NCBI GenBank assembly: GCA_002404835.1 | Contig: DHKM01000005.1 | Coordinates: 70,886 to 89,757, forward strand | Origin: Caryophanales bacterium UBA4694 | GTDB taxonomy: Bacteria > Bacillota_I > Bacilli_A > RFN20 > CAG-288 | DNA: 18,872 nucleotides | Reading direction: 5' to 3' | In this document: positions 7,988 through 15,265 of the stretch, one piece after another | Position numbering within the stretch: position 1 is the first letter of the stretch | Layout of the letters: every line of letters begins with the position of its first letter | Translations under genes and position numbers: made by a program | The notes under the pieces: generated by a model | Database searches by the model: none | Told to the model about the DNA's origin: nothing | What the model saw: only the letters and a program-made list of their open reading frames with translations

Positions 7988-8173
7988 TTACAGAATCAAT
8001 TCATTTGACTTTCTATGACCCTCTAGGAATTCTGATGGAGTGTAAACTGGAATAGAGGTTTTCTCGTTATGATGTTTATGAATGGCAGTTTCTACCATTA
8101 CTGCATATTCGAAATCGAAAATCTCTGATGAGATTACCTTATGTATGTCTAATTTAGAAATATCTAAAGACAC
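7988..8173 (-). pseudogene. Possible remnant of a hypothetical gene
   Basis: A minus-strand frame is open from about 8248 to a TAA at 7988-7990. It has no ATG start: the only conventional candidate is a GTG at 8173 that directly abuts its purine run, leaving no spacing. The encoded peptide is nevertheless protein-like, with balanced composition (SKLDIHKVISSEIFDFEYAV then IPVYTPSEFLEGHRK). I do not recognise the family. Absence of a proper start plus coherent downstream sequence suggests the 3' remnant of a decayed gene, but chance in AT-rich DNA is possible at this length. Confidence 0.3.
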
Positions 8174-8228
8174 CTTTTTTCTATCAAAAAAACATCGAAT
8201 TTTTAATTGCTGTAAAGTATGGAATTGA

Positions 8229-8252
8229 CTTTTTATCTTTTTATCTTTTTAT
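8229..8252. repeat. Three perfect 8-bp tandem repeats (CTTTTTAT)
   Basis: Three consecutive copies of CTTTTTAT lie between the ATPase stop and the possible gene remnant. The array is short and AT-rich and could vary in copy number by slippage. No function is apparent. Confidence 0.75.
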
Positions 8253-8295
8253 AAATGGTACACATTATATTTTGCTTGCTAAAATGTATGCTTGT

Positions 8296-9540
8296 TTATT
8301 CGATTAATCCTATCGGTATTGTATATACCTTCTCATTAATTGGTCTGATTTTATCGGTGGAATCGATGATCAGGCCTGTTTTTATTGGAAGCTTGAATTT
8401 TTCCAAGACATTGAAGTTTTTGTTTGGCTTGGTCGGACGGATTCCTTTTTTGATTTCGATGGGATATATCTCTTGATTCTTTTCGTATATGATATCGATT
8501 TCTTTTTGATCGATATCCCGATAAAAGAATAAATTATGCCGATAATCTTCGTTGTGATATAGGAAAGTTTTGATGATTTCCGAAACGACAAAGGTTTCAT
8601 AGAATGCTTTGGACATGGCACAGTTTTCTAGCATTTGTGCATTTGGCCAACCACAGAGGTAGCTGGCTAGTCCAGTATCCATGAAATAGAGTTTCGGTGC
8701 TTTTATGATTCTATTTGATACATTCTTCATGAATGGCTGGAGGAATACGATCAGATGTGATGCCTCGAGGATGGATAGCCATCGTTTGACCGTTTTGACA
8801 TCGATTCCAATGGAAGAGGAGATATCATTGTAATTGATTTCTTGTGCCGTCCAATATGCTAGGTAGGATATGAAATTCAAAAATGCTGTCTTGTTTCCAA
8901 CAGAGATCAATTTACTGACATCCTTTTCAAGATAAGTTTCAAGATAGGATTTGAAATAAATATTTCTATCTGCTTTTTGTGTTACGATTTCTGGCATTCC
9001 TCCTTGGAATATATGATTGAAGATTTCCTTTTTTGTGAATACAGGAATATTTTCTTTTTTCCTCAGTTCATCGATTTCTGGCTGAAAAAGTGTACAGGGA
9101 AGAGATAATTTCTCCGATAATGAAAAAGTATTCAATTCCACAATTCCTATTCTTCCTGCCAGGGAGTCCGATATTCCTTGACTAAGTTCAAATTGATTTG
9201 AACCGTTGATAATGTACAACAGTTGGTATGGTTCACTTTTTTTAAGCCATTCGAGCTTCTTTAAATCGATTCTCCTTTTGATTTCTTCCAGGAGAACCGG
9301 AGCCTTTTGGATTTCGTCGATGATAATAGGAACGGGGTGCGAATCCAAAAATAGTTTCGGATTGCTTTGTGCGAGGTTCAATTCGTCTATGTCATCCAAA
9401 GTAACGGATTCGATTGAATCGTTGAACAACATATTCAACATTGTTGATTTTCCGCATTGCCTTGGACCATACACTGCTATTGCAGGAAAGGATTTCATCA
9501 TTTCTTTTATGGTGTTTTCGCATGCACGTTTGTAATACAT
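8296..9540 (-). CDS. AAA_14/DUF4143-type ATP-binding protein
   Basis: This 414-residue protein has the full architecture of the widespread AAA_14-DUF4143 family. Walker A is GPRQCGKST (residues 25-33), Walker B is PIIIDEIQ (71-78, Asp75-Glu76), and INGSNQFEL (111-119) matches the family's sensor region after it. Residues about 233-258 form a helix-turn-helix-like segment (INYNDISSSIGIDVKTVKRW). The C-terminal part keeps a PD-(D/E)xK-like nuclease-fold signature: Glu315, Asp349 and IEIKK with Glu362 and Lys364. These proteins are common as stand-alone genes in gut bacteria; roles in DNA-related or defence functions have been suggested but the cellular function is unsettled. The start at 9540 is supported by GGAGG 6 nt upstream. 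It has its own promoter and neighbours on both sides transcribed from other promoters, so it looks like a single-gene insertion. No frameshift or missing motif is seen. Confidence 0.92.
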   Translation of the reverse strand: MYYKRACENTIKEMMKSFPAIAVYGPRQCGKSTMLNMLFNDSIESVTLDDIDELNLAQSNPKLFLDSHPVPIIIDEIQKAPVLLEEIKRRIDLKKLEWLKKSEPYQLLYIINGSNQFELSQGISDSLAGRIGIVELNTFSLSEKLSLPCTLFQPEIDELRKKENIPVFTKKEIFNHIFQGGMPEIVTQKADRNIYFKSYLETYLEKDVSKLISVGNKTAFLNFISYLAYWTAQEINYNDISSSIGIDVKTVKRWLSILEASHLIVFLQPFMKNVSNRIIKAPKLYFMDTGLASYLCGWPNAQMLENCAMSKAFYETFVVSEIIKTFLYHNEDYRHNLFFYRDIDQKEIDIIYEKNQEIYPIEIKKGIRPTKPNKNFNVLEKFKLPIKTGLIIDSTDKIRPINEKVYTIPIGLIE

Positions 9541-9550
9541 AGCATTCCTC

Positions 9551-9581
9551 CGTTTTATGTTTTTCCTAGGCGTTTTATGTT
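9551..9581. repeat. Two 11-bp direct repeats (CGTTTTATGTT) in the ATPase leader
   Basis: CGTTTTATGTT occurs at 9551-9561 and again at 9571-9581, exactly 20 bp (about two helical turns) apart. Both lie between the ATPase promoter and its start codon, and the first abuts the GGAGG ribosome binding site. Same-face spacing would suit cooperative protein binding, or in the mRNA the copies could influence ribosome access. Confidence 0.6.
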
Positions 9582-9595
9582 AGAAAAATAAAAGC

Positions 9596-9611
9596 CCGAT
9601 GAAAATGGGAG
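9596..9611. promoter_or_regulatory. Half-site copy of the 34-bp palindrome, inside the ATPase leader
   Basis: The 16 bp CCGATGAAAATGGGAG match 9668-9683 (CCGATGAAAATAGGAG) with one difference. The copy lies downstream of the ATPase -10 box, so the two copies bracket the promoter with a 72-bp offset. On the minus strand this half-site ends in CGGGCTTTTATTTTTC, so a contribution to an attenuator hairpin is also conceivable. Confidence 0.5.
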
Positions 9612-9632
9612 CACATTCCTTGTTTCAGGGCT

Positions 9633-9641
9633 ATTATATCA
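9633..9641 (-). promoter_or_regulatory. Extended -10 promoter of the ATPase gene
   Basis: On the minus strand the sequence TGATATAAT gives an extended -10 (TG-n-TATAAT) with a perfect TATAAT core. No good -35 is present at 16-18 bp, which is typical of extended -10 promoters. It predicts a start near 9626 and a leader of about 85 nt before the ATG at 9540. Confidence 0.6.
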
Positions 9642-9668
9642 TAATTCTGCTTACGTTCTATAAAAATC

Positions 9669-9702
9669 CGATGAAAATAGGAGTCGACTCCCGTTTTCAT
9701 CG
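9669..9702. promoter_or_regulatory. 34-bp near-perfect palindrome between divergent genes
   Basis: The arms CGATGAAAATAG and CCGTTTTCATCG flank a perfect GAGTCGACTC core; 15 of 17 base pairs match. A-rich runs lie on both sides on the plus strand. It sits about 30 bp upstream of the ATPase -10 and about 115 bp upstream of the other operon's -10. An operator is the favoured reading. A minus-strand terminator (stem then GGATTTTTATAG) is the alternative, but no minus-strand gene lies upstream to be terminated. Confidence 0.6.
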
Positions 9703-9786
9703 AAAAAAAGACTTGATAGGATAAAATGTATTCTATTAATACGGAGAAGACAGATGGATGTTTTTTCTTGATTTCAACTGAACTTT

Positions 9787-9807
9787 TTTCTTTCTTATAG
9801 AAAGAAA
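9787..9807. promoter_or_regulatory. 9-bp inverted repeat over the -35 region of the metalloprotease operon
   Basis: Perfect 9-bp arms TTTCTTTCT and AGAAAGAAA are separated by TAT. The element occupies the position where a -35 box would lie relative to TATAAT at 9817-9822, and no good -35 hexamer is visible. A bound protein here could block or recruit polymerase. It is a homopurine/homopyrimidine-type repeat, so it may instead be simple low-complexity sequence. Confidence 0.5.
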
Positions 9808-9813
9808 GCGGTA

Positions 9814-9822
9814 TGGTATAAT
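9814..9822 (+). promoter_or_regulatory. Extended -10 promoter of the 9851-18547 operon
   Basis: TGGTATAAT provides an extended -10 with a perfect TATAAT core. The predicted transcript starts near 9829, just before AAGGAG (9836-9841), which is 9 nt from the ATG at 9851. This leaves a very short leader. Confidence 0.7.
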
Positions 9823-9850
9823 GGTCTATACATCGAAGGAGAAAACAACC

Positions 9851-10201
9851 ATGGAACGAAAATTATATAAAGAGTGGAAGGATCGTAAGGTTCTGATCGA
9901 TCTTCACAATCGCTTTGCTACCTGTTATGAAAATGAGGATGGGTCAATTTTCTATATCGAACCACAGTACTATACGTATCTGCAGGGTTATAAGATGCTG
10001 CATCCAGAGTGCTATCAGAAGCTTCTTGATCGGATGGATGAGATTGTGAAAAAGAACAAGAAGGTTGTTTTCGTTGGTCAGGAGGACAATCCTCTTGTCG
10101 ATTGTGAGAACGCCATCTATCTTACGGCCATGGATGTTGCCGATTCAATCGGCGTTGTGGTGGACGACAAAGGTAATCCTTTATCGGATTATAAGGACTA
10201 G
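9851..10201 (+). CDS. Small hypothetical protein, first gene of the metalloprotease operon
   Basis: This encodes 116 residues that I do not recognise. I chose ATG 9851 because AAGGAG (9836-9841) is optimally placed; an in-frame ATG at 9821 lies within the TATAAT box and cannot be in the transcript. The protein is soluble-looking with no signal peptide. It opens with a strongly charged helix (MERKLYKEWKDRK), has an aromatic stretch (IFYIEPQYYTYLQGYK) and ends in an acidic segment (DDKGNPLSDYKD). The segment KKVVFVGQEDNPLV resembles a beta strand followed by a loop. It lies 2 nt from the next gene, so it is co-transcribed with a surface metalloprotease although it appears cytoplasmic. No function is proposed. 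Confidence 0.8.
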   Translation: MERKLYKEWKDRKVLIDLHNRFATCYENEDGSIFYIEPQYYTYLQGYKMLHPECYQKLLDRMDEIVKKNKKVVFVGQEDNPLVDCENAIYLTAMDVADSIGVVVDDKGNPLSDYKD

Positions 10202-10203
10202 AT

Positions 10204-11859
10204 ATGAAGAAGAAAACGAGAAAATTATTGTTCTTTTCCTTGGTTCCTTCTTTGCTTCTCTCCAGTTGTGTGATCCGGATCATTCACACATCTACGAACA
10301 CGGATTTTTCAGACGAAGAGGGGAATACGATCTATAAATACCAAAAGGTAAACGAGACCTACAAGAAAGAGAATCTTACCCTTGACAATGTCGGTATCGG
10401 AAGTGGCTATCGCTATCTTCCTTCAACCGGAGATAGGAAGATTCTGGTTGTTCCGATTGAATTCCTTGATTCGACGTTCGATGAAATTTCCCTGAAGCGT
10501 CTTAACAATACGTTCTTTGGAGAGAGCAATCAGACTGGATGGGAATCGGTTTCCTCTTTCTATGAGAAAAGCAGCTACGGAAAACTGAAGATCACTGGAG
10601 AGGTGTCTTCACCTCTTAGGCTTGATCAAACGGTCAATACGTTTTCGAATAATTATAAGAAAAACAGCAAGAATACTAAGACTTATACTGATTTTGTCTT
10701 GGATGCCGCATTAGAGAAACTTAGCACTTCGATCGACCTTTCTCAGTATGATACGAATTCAGATGGCTATATCGATGCAGTTTGGCTTGTTTATTCTGCC
10801 AAATACAATCGTACGGATAGCTCTTCGCCTTTCTGGGCCTATACGACCTGGGAGACTTCACCTAAGACGATTGATTCTGAAAAAGGTCTTAAAGGATGTC
10901 TTTATTCATGGGCAAGTATCGATTTTGTTACTGAAAAACAGTATCCTTCTTCTTTTCTTTTTGATTCCTCGAATGTGGAAAACGGAGACGCTCATACCTA
11001 TATCCATGAGACCGGACACATGCTCGGTCTGGATGATTATTATTCCTATGACTATAGTTCCGTAGAACGGAACTATGATACACCTGTCGGCGGAATCGAT
11101 ATGATGGATATGAATATCGGCGATCATGATTCTTTTTCCAAATATCTTCTTGGTTGGATTGATCCTCTTGTCATTACGGAGGAATATCTGAAGTCCAATG
11201 ATTATGAATTGACATTGAATTCTCTTGCGGATACTTCTTCGACTAGGAACAAAGCTTTCCTTCTTCCTTGCAATACGGAAAACGGAATCCGTTACAACGG
11301 GACAAGTTTCGACGAATATCTACTTATCGAATATTCTACTAATACGGATCTCAATGAGAAGGATAGTTTGTCCAAGTATGCAAACGGACTTCGCGGATAT
11401 ACAAAACCTGGTGTTCTCGTCTATCATGTCAATGCCAGAATCGGAAGGATGCTTCCGGATAGTAAAGGCAATCCGGTCTGGGATGGTACAGTCTATGACG
11501 GACTTCCGGATTATGATTCGACTTGGGGAAGGAAACTCCTTTATTTCTATGTCTATAACAATACGAGGTCGTATTGCTATGACAAGAATCTTGTCGATAC
11601 GCAGAGTAGATTCTATCGCGGAAGGCTTCTTTCTCTTCTTCCGGCAAGCGGATCGAGGACGGGTGATCGCAGTCAGAATTATTCTTCGGATTCTTCTTTG
11701 TATACAGCCGGTAGGAGCTTTATGGTAGATAAAGAAGGGAAAAGCTCTACCTATTCGGAATTTGTGTTCGATGATGGAACTAAGCCGAAATTCGGTTTTA
11801 CGGTGAATGGGTTCTCATCGGATAAGAAGCAGGCTATTATTCATTTCAACGAGATTTAA
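10204..11859 (+). CDS. M6-family lipoprotein zinc metalloprotease
   Basis: This 551-residue protein is predicted to be lipid-anchored outside the cell. It has a lipoprotein signal peptide: KKKTRK, a hydrophobic core, and lipobox LSSC with Cys22. The zinc site is HETGHMLGLDD (His268, Glu269, His272, with Asp278 in the third-ligand position), matching the HExxHxxGxxD pattern of M6 (immune inhibitor A-like) proteases. The preceding segment QYDTNSDGYIDAVWLVYS (181-198) and following VGGIDMMDMN (295-304, Met-turn-like) also fit that family. M6 enzymes cleave extracellular proteins with a Glu-activated water at zinc; the substrate here is unknown. It starts 2 nt after the previous stop, with AAGGA (10193-10197) as ribosome binding site, and ends 2 nt before the first giant gene, so all are likely one operon. 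There is no dockerin, unlike the S8 protease in this window. Active-site residues all look intact. Confidence 0.92.
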   Translation: MKKKTRKLLFFSLVPSLLLSSCVIRIIHTSTNTDFSDEEGNTIYKYQKVNETYKKENLTLDNVGIGSGYRYLPSTGDRKILVVPIEFLDSTFDEISLKRLNNTFFGESNQTGWESVSSFYEKSSYGKLKITGEVSSPLRLDQTVNTFSNNYKKNSKNTKTYTDFVLDAALEKLSTSIDLSQYDTNSDGYIDAVWLVYSAKYNRTDSSSPFWAYTTWETSPKTIDSEKGLKGCLYSWASIDFVTEKQYPSSFLFDSSNVENGDAHTYIHETGHMLGLDDYYSYDYSSVERNYDTPVGGIDMMDMNIGDHDSFSKYLLGWIDPLVITEEYLKSNDYELTLNSLADTSSTRNKAFLLPCNTENGIRYNGTSFDEYLLIEYSTNTDLNEKDSLSKYANGLRGYTKPGVLVYHVNARIGRMLPDSKGNPVWDGTVYDGLPDYDSTWGRKLLYFYVYNNTRSYCYDKNLVDTQSRFYRGRLLSLLPASGSRTGDRSQNYSSDSSLYTAGRSFMVDKEGKSSTYSEFVFDDGTKPKFGFTVNGFSSDKKQAIIHFNEI

Positions 11860-11861
11860 TC

Positions 11862-14800
11862 ATGGGTTATTGTTTTACAGCGGATAGATATGTTCCTCTT
11901 TCGCAGTTCAAGGGGTATAAAGGGGTATGCTTTTCTATTTGGCATGCCGCTTTTGTTCGGGATGATGATGTGGTTGTGTTTCCCATCGAAGATAAGCCTT
12001 CTTTTGAGATGGCATGGGAGTTTTACAAGGACAGGATTCTTAAATTGGAATCTTATCCTGTTTTTGTTTCGGAAAACAAACTCGAAAAGAAGGATGTCAG
12101 GGACAAGGAAGTGATTCGTCAGATCCTTGGCCTTCCTCATTTTGTTTTCGATAAACTGGATCCGGAAAGAGACATAATCTCACAGCTAAGGTTCGAAGAT
12201 GGACTGAAACGAATCAAACATGCTAGCTATCAGGATATCTATTCGTTCTTGTCAATGAAGTGGTATCGGGATGATTTTAAGTTGTACTGCCTTTCCTGTG
12301 GCGTCTTTTTCCCTTATGAGGAGACACTTCCTTTTGTGGATGGAAAGGAAAAGGAATTTCCGGTGTTCGTCGATGTCAAAAGGCTTCCGGATGCTCTTAG
12401 GAAAATCGTAAGAAGTTTTAATTATGAGAGGATGATCATCGATTTTGTCGGAGTGGATGCCAATGAAGAGCTTGTTTCTTTTTTCAAGAAGCAGGACTCT
12501 CTTTCTTTTGAGGAGAAGATTTCCCAATATCTGAATTCGGATTCAAAAAAGACGGAGGATGAGAAGATTTATGCCCTGTGTCTGAGGAAGCTTATTGCCA
12601 GTATCATTGATTATCTTTATGATTCCTATTCGCTTTTTGTTCTCAATCGTCTCAGCCAGAAGACTTCTTTCCTTACGGAGGTCGATATCCGTTTCAAAAA
12701 GCAGGCAAAAGTCATCTCCTCCTATAATGGAGATATGTATCGGTTCGGTGATAGAAGCTATGCTTTTCTGGAATGCGACAAAGGGGATATCCTTCTTCTG
12801 TTTTTTATCGTACGTAGCGTCTATCATGTCTTTGATCCTCTTCTTCTATATGCAAAGGCCGGCCTTCCGTATCCTGGATATGTTTACCTGAAAAAGAAGC
12901 ATGTGACGGATTTTTACGATGTCATTCATAATCTTCCGTTTGTCAAAGGATTCGATGAGAAGGTAAGTTTCCTTTCCCCGAAAAGACTCGATTCCTTTTA
13001 CTCGTATCTGACGGGACAGCCGATGCATGATTTTGCTTTCTTCCGCAGACAGCTGATGTTAAACGGCGTCATTTTTGATGTCTGTCATCCTTATGGGATC
13101 CTGGATGGGGAACCTATCCGAATTTCTTCGAATGAATATGGAAGCAAGCCTTCGAGACTGTCGATGCTTTTCCAGAAGAAGGGACAGACTCTTTTATCTA
13201 TCTATGCTGATTACTGCCTTGAGAATGGATTCGATAGTAATCATGGCCTTCGTCGTTTCATCGTCGACCTTTTGTCGAAGAAATCCGACAATATGAATAT
13301 GGTTCCGGAATTCTATTCCTATATCAGCGAACATGGATTCAATGAGGGATTGGAGTATTTTCTTGCTTCCTATGGTATGGAACAGGGAAAACCGAAAGAA
13401 TGTGTATCCTTCTTCTTATATGTTGCCATGTATCCGATTACCATCATGAGTCAGGAGTTCCACCATTATCTTTCTTATTTCCCGGTTTCCGACGGAAGGA
13501 AGATCATGGAGTATATCCATGATATCGGAAGCGGAAAGAAGAAATACGAACCTTCTCTTCCTTATCCGTTTGTCGATTATGGAAAGGTCTATATTGCCTT
13601 TGCCAAGGATTGTTTTTCGGAATATAAGATCTGTCTGTGTCAGAAAAAATCTCTGAAAAAAAGAATCGAGTATTTCTCCCACTATTTCGATTCGAAGGTC
13701 CGCTTTGGCCAGAGAGATTCTGCATCCGAGTCTTTGGCTGTGAAGAAAAACAAATTCGTTCTTGCCCATCTTGGACTTCCGGAATCCGTTTTGGCAATCA
13801 TAGATCCTAATCAGGACATCCTTTCTCAGATTCCGTTTGAGGAAGGGATTTGTCACCTCTGCAATCATGTGGAACCGACGGGACTGGATGATATTGGGGA
13901 TTTCTATTCTTCTTCTAAGGCATATCAGAACTATATTCTTTCTAATGCGTCTTTATATGGAATGCATTCGACCATCCTTCCTTTGCCTGAATATGTTAGT
14001 GAGTATATCGAAGAGGCACAGAATTTGCCATATAACGAAAGCGTTCTATATGTCGATGAGGAACATATCAGTCCATATTTGAAGAAAATGCTTCCTAGAT
14101 CAAAAAAGGATGCTATTTGCTATATTACTGTGGCATTCCCATTCTTTTTCGCTTATGAACGAATAGAAAATGCACTAAATATTTTCTACGATATCTCCGA
14201 TATGACCTTTATGAGCTCGATTTATGGGTCATGCTTTGTAGGCTCGGAATTCGTCCGTCATACCGAAGGATTCAGAATGATAGCTTATTTCCTTTTAAGA
14301 CTTGAAGAAGCCTATGATACGAAGATGTTTGAGAAGACCAATGTCGAAATCAGTGAATCCACATGCGGTATATTCCCGGATTATAATCCAAGACTGGTCT
14401 ATCCCTATGTCTCTTTGGGTCGAGTGTTCAATGGATATAAACCCAGCTTTGATTCCGATGAAATCTATTTCTGCGAATGTGATAGGAATAGTATTACGTA
14501 TTTCCTGAGTTTATTTTCCAATCTTGTCCTAAATGTCGAGTTCAACGATGATTTTTCTACTCCTCTTATTCTCGGAATGACCGGGCTTCCTCTGGAAGTC
14601 ATACTGAAATACAAAGACTATGATTTTAGGCAACATACCGTAGATGAGTTTGTCAGGGATTGCCTTGTTTTCAAAGACCATATCTGCAGAAGATGTCTGA
14701 ATGTTCCGCATGCCGCTCTTGGATCCTTTTTCGAGAAGGTTCTTCCGTTCAAAGAGGATATGAAGGCAGAATTATCTTTCGCCAGCAATGCGCTTGCCCA

Positions 14801-15263
14801 TGATTATCGTATGATTTCCTGCTTATCCAATACCCGATTTGCCTATAAACCGGATTATGTCTATGATGCTATGGATAGTAAGATTCCGTATATATATGGT
14901 GCGAAAATCAATGAACAGAGTATTTGTCCCATGATTCGATTTTTCTGCATGCCTTATTCGGATTTGAAGAAGATGGTTGAGGATTATCAGAAAACGTATC
15001 AGACTCAGTCGGAGGCTCTTGCAATGGCCTGTTCGATAATCTTGGATGATTATTATAAGAACAACCGCATCTTTTTGGATTTCCTGGAAAGGAATGGCAG
15101 CAAGAATCTATTTGAATCCGTAAAGCTTTCTTTTACACAGCTTTCCAGAGTACGTGAGGAGCTTATTCCGGATACCATTCAGAAGATATTGAATTTCATC
15201 GATTATCTTTTCTGGGAGTATTTGATGGAGCTTGTCCGTTTGGAAAGAAGAATCGGGAGGTAG
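11862..15263 (+). CDS. Giant protein 1 of unknown family, with four internal repeat units
   Basis: This encodes 1133 residues with no domain I recognise and no signal peptide. It is rich in Phe, Tyr, Asp and Lys. Four spaced signatures mark repeat units: LGLP (89-92), AGLP (333-336), LGLP (637-640) and TGLP (907-910). Units 1 and 3 are alignable by eye (LDPERDIISQLRFEDG at 99-114 and IDPNQDILSQIPFEEG at 647-662). Units 3 and 4 share an entry motif, YPFVDYGKVYIAF (568-580) and YPYVSLGRVFNGY (847-859). Hydrophobic runs near 310-324 and 751-765 are short and may be buried rather than membrane spans. The start is 2 nt after the metalloprotease stop with only a weak ribosome binding site, suggesting translational coupling. 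The next gene is a diverged paralogue. A large scaffold, sensor or binding protein is plausible; no catalytic motif supports an enzyme. Confidence 0.9.
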   Translation: MGYCFTADRYVPLSQFKGYKGVCFSIWHAAFVRDDDVVVFPIEDKPSFEMAWEFYKDRILKLESYPVFVSENKLEKKDVRDKEVIRQILGLPHFVFDKLDPERDIISQLRFEDGLKRIKHASYQDIYSFLSMKWYRDDFKLYCLSCGVFFPYEETLPFVDGKEKEFPVFVDVKRLPDALRKIVRSFNYERMIIDFVGVDANEELVSFFKKQDSLSFEEKISQYLNSDSKKTEDEKIYALCLRKLIASIIDYLYDSYSLFVLNRLSQKTSFLTEVDIRFKKQAKVISSYNGDMYRFGDRSYAFLECDKGDILLLFFIVRSVYHVFDPLLLYAKAGLPYPGYVYLKKKHVTDFYDVIHNLPFVKGFDEKVSFLSPKRLDSFYSYLTGQPMHDFAFFRRQLMLNGVIFDVCHPYGILDGEPIRISSNEYGSKPSRLSMLFQKKGQTLLSIYADYCLENGFDSNHGLRRFIVDLLSKKSDNMNMVPEFYSYISEHGFNEGLEYFLASYGMEQGKPKECVSFFLYVAMYPITIMSQEFHHYLSYFPVSDGRKIMEYIHDIGSGKKKYEPSLPYPFVDYGKVYIAFAKDCFSEYKICLCQKKSLKKRIEYFSHYFDSKVRFGQRDSASESLAVKKNKFVLAHLGLPESVLAIIDPNQDILSQIPFEEGICHLCNHVEPTGLDDIGDFYSSSKAYQNYILSNASLYGMHSTILPLPEYVSEYIEEAQNLPYNESVLYVDEEHISPYLKKMLPRSKKDAICYITVAFPFFFAYERIENALNIFYDISDMTFMSSIYGSCFVGSEFVRHTEGFRMIAYFLLRLEEAYDTKMFEKTNVEISESTCGIFPDYNPRLVYPYVSLGRVFNGYKPSFDSDEIYFCECDRNSITYFLSLFSNLVLNVEFNDDFSTPLILGMTGLPLEVILKYKDYDFRQHTVDEFVRDCLVFKDHICRRCLNVPHAALGSFFEKVLPFKEDMKAELSFASNALAHDYRMISCLSNTRFAYKPDYVYDAMDSKIPYIYGAKINEQSICPMIRFFCMPYSDLKKMVEDYQKTYQTQSEALAMACSIILDDYYKNNRIFLDFLERNGSKNLFESVKLSFTQLSRVREELIPDTIQKILNFIDYLFWEYLMELVRLERRIGR

Positions 15264-15265
15264 AC

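Noticed and set aside
9669..9702. The 34-bp palindrome as a minus-strand rho-independent terminator
   Set aside because: A short T tract follows on the minus strand, but no minus-strand gene lies upstream within the window, so an operator is the better reading.
9821..9850. Upstream in-frame ATG at 9821 for the 116-residue protein
   Set aside because: That ATG overlaps the TATAAT box. ATG 9851 has a properly spaced AAGGAG.
13416..13868. Minus-strand 150-residue ORF opposite giant gene 1
   Set aside because: It is antisense to a continuous 1133-residue frame, and its low-complexity basic composition is typical of a shadow.
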